Part shown: positions 1 through 6,748 of the stretch, in pieces
Position numbering within the stretch: position 1 is the first letter of the stretch
Layout of the letters: each line of letters starts with the position of its first letter
Source: Candidatus Brockarchaeota archaeon
GTDB lineage: Archaea; Thermoproteota; EX4484-205; DTQO01
DNA length: 9,255 nucleotides
Assembly (NCBI GenBank): GCA_017601265.1
Contig: JAFNJA010000011.1
Span: forward strand, 15,496 to 24,750
Direction: 5' to 3'
Notes under the pieces: model-generated
Databases searched by the model: none
What the model saw: only the letters and a program-made list of their open reading frames with translations
What the model was told of the DNA's origin: nothing
Translations under genes and position numbers: made by a program

Positions 1-363
1 CCTGTTGTCCAACAGGAACTTTTTACCTACTCCCGGCCTTATCGGGAAGGTTTCCGATGGGCATATGACCCTCACGGCTTTGGCCTGCACCTCGACCCCT
101 CCGGGCGCTCTCGAATCTTTCCTCACGACGCCATCTATGGAAACGGTCGATTCCGGTTGCAACCCCTTTAGCGCTTCAAATGCCTTTTCTCCAACGTTTT
201 CCGCCCGGACAGCGACCTGGACTATTCCCGTTGAATCCCTGAGCCTGAGGAAGATCAACTTCCCGAGGACGTTCTTGGAGTACAGCCATCCTGCCGTGCT
301 GATCGCGGACCCCTCGGGCTCCTTCAAGGCCTTCGAAACGCGCGCTCCCTTCAAACTTGCCAA
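1..363 (-). CDS. asnS: Asparaginyl-tRNA synthetase, N-terminal part (truncated by window edge)
   Basis: Charges tRNA-Asn with asparagine in the cytoplasm. Only the first 121 codons are present, and the frame is open to base 1. They encode the OB-fold anticodon-binding domain of class IIb synthetases: GWLYSK (residues 25-30), KLIFLRLRDSTGIVQV (35-50), the loop RAPGGVEVQA (85-94), then FPIRP and FLLDNR (116-121), where AsnRS/AspRS proteins continue into the catalytic domain. The RAPGG loop and FLLDNR favour archaeal AsnRS over AspRS, but the class-defining catalytic residues lie outside the window. There is no ATG. An in-frame TAA lies upstream (385-387) and the best start is TTG at 361-363; TTG at 352-354 is an alternative. 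No Shine-Dalgarno is visible. The TATA-like element at 397-405 would start transcription about 12 bases before the TTG, suiting a short leader. Divergent from dys. Confidence 0.87.
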   Translation of the reverse strand, partial: MASLKGARVSKALKEPEGSAISTAGWLYSKNVLGKLIFLRLRDSTGIVQVAVRAENVGEKAFEALKGLQPESTVSIDGVVRKDSRAPGGVEVQAKAVRVICPSETFPIRPGVGKKFLLDNR

Positions 364-396
364 TCCGCAAGCCCCGTGCGGCTTTTAGTTGCTTCC

Positions 397-405
397 TATA
401 TTAAA
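397..405. promoter_or_regulatory. TATA-like element shared by asnS (minus) and dys (plus)
   Basis: The sequence TATATTAAA reads as a TATA box on either strand (TTTAATATA on minus). Its centre is about 38 bases from the asnS TTG and about 35 bases from the ATG at 436. Archaeal transcription starts roughly 26 bases from the TATA centre, so both transcripts would have leaders of about 9-12 bases. It is the only clear A/T-rich element in the 72-base gap. Whether it works in both directions is inference. Confidence 0.5.
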
Positions 406-435
406 CCGCTGTCTTATTCGTGAAAACTTGGCCTT

Positions 436-1641
436 ATGGTGGCGGCGCAAGTGGTTTTTGCCTTGGGAGGGCGATTTCGCGAAGGGCTTTCTGCCCAAAG
501 TTGCCGGGTTTTGGTCGCGGTGGAGGAGAGAAAGCGAACCCTAGAACCGGCGCTCGAGGCGCATGGCGGGCCATCCTCCATAGCCTGGAGCGCGGAGGCT
601 TTTGGAAGGTTGCGGGAAAGGCGGCTTCCGGAGAAAGGATATTACAGGCGTTTTTTGCACGTCGACATGTTAAACGGGGTTGTGGTTGCTTTGGGCCGTC
701 GGGTCGAATTGCCAAAAGCGGCGTCATCGGCCAGGATTCGGGAGGTCGAGGCGGCCAGAAGCGTGGAGGAGCTCGTAAAAAGCATGAGGTGGACCGCATT
801 CAACGCTAGAAAAATGGGCGAAGCGAGGGAGGTGCTTTCCGAGATGGTGAAGCCGAACGGGAGCTTCAACTTCCTAGGTTTGGCCGGAGCGCTCGTGCCT
901 GCCGGCCTCAGGAAAATTTTAGTTGAGATGGTCAGGAGGAAGTGGGTGTCGGTCATAGTCTCGTCGGGAGCGAACGTAACCCACGATCTTTCGATGGCTT
1001 TCGGAGCGAGGCATTTCCAAATCAAGGGCCGGGTGAGCGATTATGCCCTGAGAAAGAGGGGCCTTTGCAGGATCTACGATTTCTATACCACGAACGAAGG
1101 TTTCGTGGAACTTGAAAGGAGGATCGGGAGGTTGCTCAGGGAGATCCCGGCGGGCCAATACGGGTCTCACGAACTCCTTGGCGAGATAGGCGCGAGATTA
1201 AGGGACGAGGGCTCGATCCTGAGGGCCGCGCACGAGGCGAACGTCAAGGTGCTGGTTCCGGCCTTTACCGACTCGATACTGGGCTTGCACGTTTGGATGT
1301 TCAGCCGGTTTCACGGCGTGAAAGTCGATCCTTTCAAGGATCTGGACTACATCCTCGACCTTCAATTCGAATTGAGGTCGCGTAGGGCAAAGACGGGCGC
1401 CATAATACTGGGCGGGGGCGTCCCGAAAAACTTCATCCTCCAGTCTTCGCTCTTCGCTGAAAAGCCCTTAGACTACGCGCTCCAGATCACGACGGACAGG
1501 CCGGAGTTCGGCGGGCTGTCTGGAGCCACGCTCGAGGAGGCGGTAAGCTGGGGGAAAATATCAAGAAACGCGAAGGCTTGCACGGTCTACTGCGACGCGA
1601 CCATCGCGCTTCCTGTCCTATTTTCGTCCATGCGCGTGTGA
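436..1641 (+). CDS. dys: Deoxyhypusine synthase, possibly with N-terminal extension
   Basis: NAD-dependent transfer of the aminobutyl group of spermidine to a lysine of aIF5A, the first step of hypusine formation (homologues may use other acceptors). Family signatures, numbered from ATG 436: EELVKSMRWTAFNARKMGEA (111-130), the NAD-site segment SSGANVTHDL (176-185), SILRAAHEANVKVLVPAFTDS (260-280), ILGGGVPKNF (324-333) and the active-site block EAVSWGK (368-374), where K374 matches the lysine that carries the enzyme-imine intermediate. The C-terminus YCDATIALPVL is also typical. From ATG 436 the protein is 401 residues, against roughly 310-370 for family members. An internal ATG at 667 would give 324 residues with a normal N-terminus. 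The promoter position favours 436, the family length favours 667. The first 77 residues are rich in Arg, Ala and Gly and resemble nothing I recognise. Neither start has a good Shine-Dalgarno. Convergent with dut. Confidence 0.9.
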   Translation: MVAAQVVFALGGRFREGLSAQSCRVLVAVEERKRTLEPALEAHGGPSSIAWSAEAFGRLRERRLPEKGYYRRFLHVDMLNGVVVALGRRVELPKAASSARIREVEAARSVEELVKSMRWTAFNARKMGEAREVLSEMVKPNGSFNFLGLAGALVPAGLRKILVEMVRRKWVSVIVSSGANVTHDLSMAFGARHFQIKGRVSDYALRKRGLCRIYDFYTTNEGFVELERRIGRLLREIPAGQYGSHELLGEIGARLRDEGSILRAAHEANVKVLVPAFTDSILGLHVWMFSRFHGVKVDPFKDLDYILDLQFELRSRRAKTGAIILGGGVPKNFILQSSLFAEKPLDYALQITTDRPEFGGLSGATLEEAVSWGKISRNAKACTVYCDATIALPVLFSSMRV

Positions 1642-1642
1642 A

Positions 1643-1669
1643 GCGCTGTTCGAGTTCCATTTTCAGCGC
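1643..1669. repeat. Inverted repeat after dys, weak hairpin
   Basis: GCGCTG (1643-1648) is complementary to CAGCGC (1664-1669) across a 15-base loop, starting two bases after the dys stop codon in the short gap between the convergent dys and dut genes. It could help end transcription, but no T-run follows on either strand, so terminator function is speculative and a six-base repeat may be chance. Confidence 0.25.
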
Positions 1670-1719
1670 CGCGGCTGTCAAGGTGCTTGAAAATAGGCAT
1701 GTGGCGTAAACCATTCAAC

Positions 1720-2226
1720 CTAAACGGCTTTTTCGCCTTGGTACCTACCGCGGTAACCTTCTTTTGCGCGCCTAACGTTTTGGAAAAAGACGAGCTGCAC
1801 CAACGGCTCGTCCTTGTATAACTTGACCGGCGATAACGAGAAGAGCGTCTGCACGAACTCGCCCTTGTAGCCGCTGTCAAGAACGGCCGTCTCCGCTTTT
1901 ATTATGCCGAGCCTGTTCAGGGTTGACCTTGGAAAGCAAAGCCCGGTTGCGGTTAGGGGAACCTCCACAAGCGGGAACCTTAACTCGTACAGCGTCATGG
2001 GCTTCAGGCGGTAATAGCCCAGCTTGTCCGGCTTGCAGATCGACTTCGCCTTCTCGTGGTCCACAAACGCGCCGCCGAAGAAGAACCCCCTCCTTTCTCC
2101 GTGAAGGACGGCCGTCCTCCTGGGGAGCCTAGTAACCTGCTTAGGCGCGAGGTCCACGCCCCCCGGATTTACCCTGCACGGCCCTTTGACGTGCTTCGCA
2201 ACGTCCCTTCCGGACCAAACGCCCAT
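1720..2226 (-). CDS. dut: dUTP diphosphatase (archaeal dUTPase of the dCTP deaminase/dUTPase fold)
   Basis: Hydrolyses dUTP to dUMP and pyrophosphate, which limits uracil in DNA and supplies dUMP for thymidylate. The 168-residue protein shows the trimeric dUTPase motifs in order: GVDL (23-26), RSTLNRLG (100-107), AVLDSGYKGEF (114-124, with D117 and Y120 in the uracil/deoxyribose site), VQLVF (143-147) and a C-terminal GRYQGEKAV (160-168) like the KYQG tail of archaeal members. The glutamate of dCTP deaminases (TLE after DPGFxG) is not present; the equivalent stretch reads QTLF. I therefore prefer dUTPase to deaminase or the bifunctional enzyme. The start is ATG at 2224-2226 (a TTG directly upstream is less likely), with AGGTGG four bases before it as a Shine-Dalgarno. 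Divergent from serA, probably its own transcript. Confidence 0.88.
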   Translation of the reverse strand: MGVWSGRDVAKHVKGPCRVNPGGVDLAPKQVTRLPRRTAVLHGERRGFFFGGAFVDHEKAKSICKPDKLGYYRLKPMTLYELRFPLVEVPLTATGLCFPRSTLNRLGIIKAETAVLDSGYKGEFVQTLFSLSPVKLYKDEPLVQLVFFQNVRRAKEGYRGRYQGEKAV

Positions 2227-2230
2227 CAAA

Positions 2231-2236
2231 CCACCT
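2231..2236 (-). promoter_or_regulatory. Ribosome binding site of dut
   Basis: On the minus strand AGGTGG lies four bases before ATG 2226 and matches the G-rich archaeal Shine-Dalgarno type. It is the clearest such site in the window and supports the ATG start of dut over the TTG one codon upstream. Confidence 0.5.
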
Positions 2237-2273
2237 GAGGCTCAAAGACCCTTGGCAGCTTGGCCGGGCATCG

Positions 2274-2285
2274 GCATAAATATGC
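2274..2285. promoter_or_regulatory. TATA-like element between dut and serA
   Basis: GCATAAATATGC is an interrupted palindrome (GCAT-AAAT-ATGC) and the only strong A/T-rich element in the 151-base divergent gap. Reading to the left, transcription would start near 2253, giving dut a leader of about 27 bases that includes its Shine-Dalgarno. Reading to the right, a start near 2306 would leave serA a leader of about 70 bases. The assignment to dut is the better one; sharing with serA is inference. Confidence 0.45.
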
Positions 2286-2377
2286 GCAGCGGTCGCCGGT
2301 TCGCGTTAGGGCCGGAATTAGCCAGAGGCGCCAATCCGATAGCAACGCTCAAAAACCCTTCTCGCTTTTGGGGCTTG

Positions 2378-3376
2378 ATGTTCAAGGTCTGGATAGCCGA
2401 GCCCATCCCGTGCACGGACGTCGCCGTCGAGAAATTAAGCCCTCATGCAGAAGTTGAAGTTTCACCCGTCTTCTACGAAAAGGTGCCGCCAGGGAAGTTG
2501 AAGGGCTGCAACGCGGTCATAATCGCTGATTCTTTCTTGCTTGAAGAATCGCTAGTAGGCGCGGAAGGGCTCCGCGTAGTCCAAAAATTTGGCGTGGGAT
2601 TCAACACGATAGCAGCCGAGGAGTGCGGGAGGAGGGGCATCTACGTCTGCAACATTCCCGGAATCAATTCTTTGGACGTTGCGGAGTTCGTGGTTGGTTC
2701 CATGATATCCTCCCTCAGGGGTTTTGCCAGGCTAGATTCAGCCGCGAGGAGGGGCGCTTGGTCGGAAAGGCCCTCCCTCGTGGGTGAGAGGCTCAGCGGA
2801 AAGACCGTCGGCATAATCGGGTTCGGCAAGATAGGGCGGGAGGTTGCCAGGTTGCTTGGCCCTTTCAAAGTCAGGATTCTGGTCCACGATCCGTACGTCG
2901 ATCCGAAAGCCGCCGGGGACGCGGGAGCGCTGGCCGTCAGCCTCGAGGAGCTCCTGTCGGCTTCCGACGTCGTTACGATCCACGTGCCGCTGACGGAGGA
3001 GACCAAAGCGATGATCGGCGCAAGAGAGCTGGGTTTGATGAAGCCCACCTCAACCCTCATAAACACGGCGAGGGGCCCGGTAGTGGACGAGGAAGCGCTG
3101 AGAACGGCGTTGAAGGAGAAAACGATCAGGCACGCGGTTGTCGACGTGTGGAGCAGGGAACCGGTCGATCCGGGGAACGAGATATTGAAGCTCGAGAACG
3201 CCCAGCTTTCTCTGCACCAAGCTTCTTGGACCCGCGAGTTCTTCGAAGCCGGCATGGAGTTCTGCGCCGAAAACGTACTGCGGGTCATGAGGGGGGAAAG
3301 GCCCCTGAACGTGGTAAACGAGGCTGCCCTGCGGATGGTTGGAAAGCAAGGCGTTAAAAACGAGACAGGGACGTGA
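2378..3376 (+). CDS. serA: D-3-phosphoglycerate dehydrogenase-like 2-hydroxyacid dehydrogenase, no ACT domain
   Basis: NAD-dependent D-2-hydroxyacid dehydrogenase, most likely oxidising 3-phosphoglycerate to 3-phosphohydroxypyruvate, the first step of serine synthesis. From ATG 2378 it has 332 residues: a split substrate domain around a Rossmann domain with GFGKIG (148-153) and D171 after the second strand, which favours NAD over NADP. The catalytic trio is present: R232 in NTARGPVVDEEAL, E261 in DVWSREP and H280 in LSLHQASWT. The C-terminal regulatory ACT domain of long SerA proteins is absent, as in many archaeal ~310-330-residue forms. Glyoxylate or hydroxypyruvate reductase is therefore an alternative, and the substrate is inferred. 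The frame is open back to 2186, but those extra codons run antisense through dut and do not look like this family. A TTG lies directly before the ATG. ppcA starts 29 bases downstream, so co-transcription is likely. Confidence 0.83.
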   Translation: MFKVWIAEPIPCTDVAVEKLSPHAEVEVSPVFYEKVPPGKLKGCNAVIIADSFLLEESLVGAEGLRVVQKFGVGFNTIAAEECGRRGIYVCNIPGINSLDVAEFVVGSMISSLRGFARLDSAARRGAWSERPSLVGERLSGKTVGIIGFGKIGREVARLLGPFKVRILVHDPYVDPKAAGDAGALAVSLEELLSASDVVTIHVPLTEETKAMIGARELGLMKPTSTLINTARGPVVDEEALRTALKEKTIRHAVVDVWSREPVDPGNEILKLENAQLSLHQASWTREFFEAGMEFCAENVLRVMRGERPLNVVNEAALRMVGKQGVKNETGT

Positions 3377-3405
3377 TGCTCTAGTTCGAGGGGCGGATTT
3401 GAGGC

Positions 3406-5007
3406 ATGCGCAAAGTCCCGTTCACGATGGCGACGCAGCATCCAGATTCGGCGACCAGGTTCGTTCCAGTGAGGGAGGAACCGGAGGAAGCGGTGCACTC
3501 CCTGAAGAAGCCGACCCAGGGACTCGGGTGCGACGAATACATGGTCGATTACATGGGAAAACTCACGCCCTACCACCAGATAGGCCAGATAGTCCTCCGT
3601 TTGACCCAGGAGGGGCTCGTTCCGGGAAAGGACGTGTTCATCACCCCGAGGATGGTCAGCGACTTTTCGGAGGAACCGTTCAGGCAGTTCATGACGCTTT
3701 TCGCCGTCTTGGAAGGGATCTACTACTCGATCACTTCGACGGGAGAGCAGGGGGTCCTGGAGATCGTGCAAGCGATGACCAACACCGTGGAGGAGTTGGT
3801 CAAGTGCGAAGAGAGGGCGAACAGCCTTTTTGGGGTAGTAGAGAGCGAGCTCAAAATCCCGAGGGCGGGCAAGAGGCTCAGGATCATCCCCCTCTTCGAA
3901 GGGGTTTCCGGACTCCTCTCCACCAGGGAAGTCGTGACGAAATTCGCGAAGATTGCGAACATAAAAGATTACTTGAGGGTTTTCCTAGGAAAATCCGAGA
4001 CAGCCTTACTTTACGGGCATCCTGCGTCGGCCCTTTCGTGCAAAGTCGCTCTTTCCGACTGCCAGGTTGCCGCTGAAGAGGCTGGCTTGGACGTATACCC
4101 GATATTCGGTGGCGGATCTCTGCCGTTCAGGGGTCACATATGCCTTGAAAACGCAAGAAATTTCCTGGAGGAATACAAGGGAACTAGAACCTACACGATC
4201 CAGTCCGGGATGAGGTACGATCATGGAAGCGAGAAGACCATCGAACTGAACGAGATGATCAGGTCTTCAATAAAAAATGAAGCTATAAGGTTCGGCTCGG
4301 ATGAGAGGAGGAGGATAGTCGCGTCGATAATGATATTCGCAAAGAACTACCTGCAAGAAATTTCGGAAATAACAAAAAAGGTCATGATGGTCGCGCAGTT
4401 CGTACCGGACCAGAGGGAAAGGATCCTAGGTTCTGAGGAAGTGCGCTATTATAGGGAATTGAGGAACATAAAGGACCTCGCGGCTTACTGCCCTGATAAG
4501 AACATCGCGCAAGTGATGGAAGGCCTTGAGACCGAGTCTCTGAAGAAGTTGCCGCGGGTGATAAAATTCACCGCAGCTTTGTACTCATGCGGCCTTCCGC
4601 CAGAACTCATTGGGACGGGCAACGCTCTCAAGGAGATAGGGGAGGTGCAAGGGCAGGAGTGGCTCAAACACCTGCTCCACGAAATTTTCCCATCCCTGCT
4701 CAACGACATCGAAACGGCAACCAAATACTACTCCAAAGGTTTCCTGGTCACAAGGAGGATCGAGAAAAGCATAGAGAACTTGAAATCTTTCGTCACGTTT
4801 CGCGAACTTGAAAACAAGTACGGCATATTGGTAAAGGTTGCAGAATCGTACATAAAGGATCTGGAGGCCGGAAAGAGCACGACGCCATCGAAGTTTGCGA
4901 TACAGATCGCGCCTGGGGAAGTCTCGGAGTATCTTGGCGGTTCCGTCTCTGCGAACCTGGGGAAGCTCATCCTTGACTTGGGCAAGCTGAGGGGATCCCT
5001 CGGCTAG
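3406..5007 (+). CDS. ppcA: Phosphoenolpyruvate carboxylase, archaeal type
   Basis: Carboxylates PEP with bicarbonate to oxaloacetate and phosphate in the cytoplasm. The role is anaplerotic, or part of a CO2-fixation cycle in autotrophs. The 533-residue length fits the short archaeal class (about 480-540), not the ~900-residue bacterial and plant class. Family marks: MATQHPD (8-14) near the N-terminus, GCDEYMVDYMGK (41-52), RIIPLFEGV (159-167), FLGKSETALLYGHPAS (193-208) at the position of the catalytic arginine/serine-aspartate loop, FGGGSLPFRGHI (234-245) and TIQSGMRYDH (264-273). The start is ATG 3406, with a GAGGGGCGG run at 3388-3396 as a possible ribosome site; the N-terminal RKVPFTMATQHPD supports this start. 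The last gene of a probable serA-ppcA unit, it is convergent with the hydrolase (18-base gap). Regulation cannot be read from the sequence; the aspartate-inhibition site was not assessed. Confidence 0.93.
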   Translation: MRKVPFTMATQHPDSATRFVPVREEPEEAVHSLKKPTQGLGCDEYMVDYMGKLTPYHQIGQIVLRLTQEGLVPGKDVFITPRMVSDFSEEPFRQFMTLFAVLEGIYYSITSTGEQGVLEIVQAMTNTVEELVKCEERANSLFGVVESELKIPRAGKRLRIIPLFEGVSGLLSTREVVTKFAKIANIKDYLRVFLGKSETALLYGHPASALSCKVALSDCQVAAEEAGLDVYPIFGGGSLPFRGHICLENARNFLEEYKGTRTYTIQSGMRYDHGSEKTIELNEMIRSSIKNEAIRFGSDERRRIVASIMIFAKNYLQEISEITKKVMMVAQFVPDQRERILGSEEVRYYRELRNIKDLAAYCPDKNIAQVMEGLETESLKKLPRVIKFTAALYSCGLPPELIGTGNALKEIGEVQGQEWLKHLLHEIFPSLLNDIETATKYYSKGFLVTRRIEKSIENLKSFVTFRELENKYGILVKVAESYIKDLEAGKSTTPSKFAIQIAPGEVSEYLGGSVSANLGKLILDLGKLRGSLG

Positions 5008-5025
5008 GTCGCAGGGAACGGCCGA

Positions 5026-6303
5026 TCAAGGTTTCCCGAGCCACCTTTTGAACCAATCGAAAGCGTCCTCCTGCATCTCCGCATCGAACTTGTGCGGCCC
5101 GGGGTAAAACTTGCCCGAGTAATGCGCGGACTTGCCCATCTTGCCGTATATCATCGATATCTTCCTGTCCGCGCCCCTCTGCCCCTCTAACGTGTAAAGG
5201 TCGTCCTCGAGGTCATACTGAACCATGAGAGGATTTGGAGCCATCAGCGCTAGCAGGTCAGGCATGTCCAGGAATCTCGGCAGATGTGGAAGGTATAGCA
5301 TCCACGTATGGCACTTGATGTTGTTCCTCAGGAGCCCCTTGAACGTGCTCATGAATCCAACGCATACAGCGCACTTGATCCTGGGATCTAGGCCGGCCAA
5401 AAAGATGGTGCGCAAACCTCCCCCGGAGAGCCCCCCGCAACCTATCCTCTCGGGATCGACCTCCTTCCTTGTCAGAATGTAATCGACGCTCCTCCTGTCC
5501 TCGTACGCGAATACGCCGGGCCAAGTCGTCCCAGCCATGAAAAGGGTTTTGGCTACCAAGTGCTCATGTTCTCCGGCAAAAGCGTTGTATTGCAGGACGT
5601 ACTCTTCAGCGCCTTCCTCGAGGTTATCGAACTTCCGTTGGAATTCGTCGCTCAAACTGGCTATTGGAATTTTCCTGCTCCCGAAAAGGAAGGCATCTGC
5701 CGACAGGACAGCGAACCCCCTCTTTGCGAGCTCGGTAGCCCAGCTCCTTCCCCCGTAATATTCCTGCTTGAACTTCTTGAGAACTTCAGGTTCATCCGGT
5801 ATCCAGCAGATCTTTTCCTTGCCGTAGTACTTCATGCCGCCGTGGTCGTGCAGCGCTACGACGGCGGGAAGCATGCCTTGCCTGTCCTCCGGGTACATGA
5901 AGAACCCCCTTGTCCTCGGGCCGTATGGCATGTCGTAGGAAACGCTCTCTATGACAACCCCATCGTGCGAGGCCGTCGAATCGACGGAGGGGTTCAGCGG
6001 CGCGCTGGGGGGAGTGAAGTCCAAAAGCTCTAGGACCTTGCCTCTCGCCAAACTTCTCCAAGCCTCAACTTCTGGCCAGTCGCGGGAGAGGTAAGATAAG
6101 GAAGGCTCCATGCTGGAAGCTATGTCGTGAGCCAAGCCATAGTATATTCCGATGTCGGGATTCATGGCGTTCCAATGGCGGCAAGAATCGAATAAAGTTT
6201 GCCTCACTAGCCTGACCTTGGTTGGACCTGGCGAACCAGGCCGTTGACGCGCGGCATTCGAAACCCGAATCATTTCGTCGTTCGAACATACTTCACTTGC
6301 CAC
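5026..6303 (-). CDS. Alpha/beta hydrolase, dienelactone hydrolase / acetyl-xylan-esterase-like
   Basis: Probably a soluble serine esterase or related hydrolase; the natural substrate is unknown. The 425-residue frame contains VVALHDHGGMKYYGKEK (148-164), which supplies the oxyanion region, then RGFAVLSADAFLFG (195-208), and the nucleophile elbow GCGGLSGGGLRT (288-299) with S293 as nucleophile. An acidic DLEDD (364-368) is the likely source of the triad acid, and PGPHKFD (401-407) gives H404. Order and spacing fit the Abhydrolase_7 / acetyl-xylan-esterase group better than lipases or peptidases. I see no signal peptide or membrane segment. The farthest start is GTG at 6301-6303, overlapping the end of the membrane-protein gene by 11 bases. 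ATG at 6271-6273 (residue 11) and ATG at residue 47 are alternatives, because the first ~45 residues look poorly conserved. Likely translated from the same transcript as the membrane protein. Confidence 0.8.
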   Translation of the reverse strand: MASEVCSNDEMIRVSNAARQRPGSPGPTKVRLVRQTLFDSCRHWNAMNPDIGIYYGLAHDIASSMEPSLSYLSRDWPEVEAWRSLARGKVLELLDFTPPSAPLNPSVDSTASHDGVVIESVSYDMPYGPRTRGFFMYPEDRQGMLPAVVALHDHGGMKYYGKEKICWIPDEPEVLKKFKQEYYGGRSWATELAKRGFAVLSADAFLFGSRKIPIASLSDEFQRKFDNLEEGAEEYVLQYNAFAGEHEHLVAKTLFMAGTTWPGVFAYEDRRSVDYILTRKEVDPERIGCGGLSGGGLRTIFLAGLDPRIKCAVCVGFMSTFKGLLRNNIKCHTWMLYLPHLPRFLDMPDLLALMAPNPLMVQYDLEDDLYTLEGQRGADRKISMIYGKMGKSAHYSGKFYPGPHKFDAEMQEDAFDWFKRWLGKP

Positions 6304-6748
6304 GAGCTTCGGACGCGATCGCTTCCTCGATGGCCATCTCTTCCTCTATCCTCCTGTCGGCTTCTTGCTGGCGCGTCCGTTCCTCCCTCCTCTTCCTTCT
6401 CCAAGCCAGTATCGTAGTTGCCAATCCAAGGGCGGCCTTGGTGCCGGCGAACGTAAAGACCGCGAGCAAAACCATCCCGACGAAAGAGCCTACGTAGGCT
6501 GCTACTTGGCCAAGAGGCGAGTTCACCACCCCCTCGGGGTCGAAGTCCAGCCCTAAGAATTTTAAGAACCCGAAGATCGCGATGAAGAGCTTCTCCGCTC
6601 CTCCTTGGGAGTTCATTATGCCAAAGTAGACTAGCATCGCTATGATCGAAAGCGCCGCCGCTGACGCTGCGTTGGAGACCCCTTTTAGATCGTTCAAGAG
6701 GGGCCTCCGCCGTACCCTCAACCCGTAGACACCGCCATGCGATGCCAT
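6293..6748 (-). CDS. Small integral membrane protein with charged C-terminal tail, function unknown
   Basis: I do not recognise the family. From ATG 6748 it has 151 residues: a basic N-terminus (RVRRRPLL), a hydrophobic segment at about 27-45, a second at about 53-68, and a long hydrophobic stretch at 81-116 that could hold one or two helices. A strongly charged tail follows (117-151: RRKRREERTRQQEADRR, then Glu/Ala-rich), probably a cytoplasmic helix or coiled coil. The start is uncertain. A TATA-like TTTATAAG lies only about 9 bases before the ATG, too close if it is the gene's own promoter, so TTG at 6719-6721 (142 residues, MRVRRRPLLND) is an alternative. The stop codon overlaps the start of the hydrolase gene, suggesting coupled expression; a membrane partner or anchor for the hydrolase is speculation. 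Confidence 0.65.
   Translation of the reverse strand: MASHGGVYGLRVRRRPLLNDLKGVSNAASAAALSIIAMLVYFGIMNSQGGAEKLFIAIFGFLKFLGLDFDPEGVVNSPLGQVAAYVGSFVGMVLLAVFTFAGTKAALGLATTILAWRRKRREERTRQQEADRRIEEEMAIEEAIASEARGK

Noticed and set aside
5..388. Plus-strand open frame of 127 codons at the left edge
   Set aside because: It is the antisense shadow of asnS; the minus strand shows clear AsnRS motifs over the same bases.
420..809. Alternative frames on both strands over the 5' part of dys
   Set aside because: Pro/Arg/Gly-biased translations with no family resemblance. They were considered because they cloud the question of the dys extension, but neither looks like a gene.
1648..1658. GTTCGAGTTCC, resembling a tRNA T-loop
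   Set aside because: The flanks do not form the T-stem and no acceptor, D or anticodon arms can be found around it.
1720..2226. dCTP deaminase as an alternative for the dut gene
   Set aside because: The deaminase glutamate after the DxGxxG motif is missing and the motif set fits dUTPase better.
2186..2377. In-frame upstream extension of serA to 396 residues
   Set aside because: It would run antisense through the start of dut and past the likely promoter. MFKVWIAEP at 2378 is the natural N-terminus of this family.
2641..3771. Long minus-strand open frame (376 codons) across serA and ppcA
   Set aside because: It is antisense to two genes with well-conserved motifs, low in recognisable protein features, and a common artefact of G+C-rich codon use.
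3339..4076. Plus-strand 245-codon frame inside the start of ppcA
   Set aside because: Out of frame with ppcA, with a low-complexity Gly/Arg/Asp composition typical of a shifted frame of a real gene.
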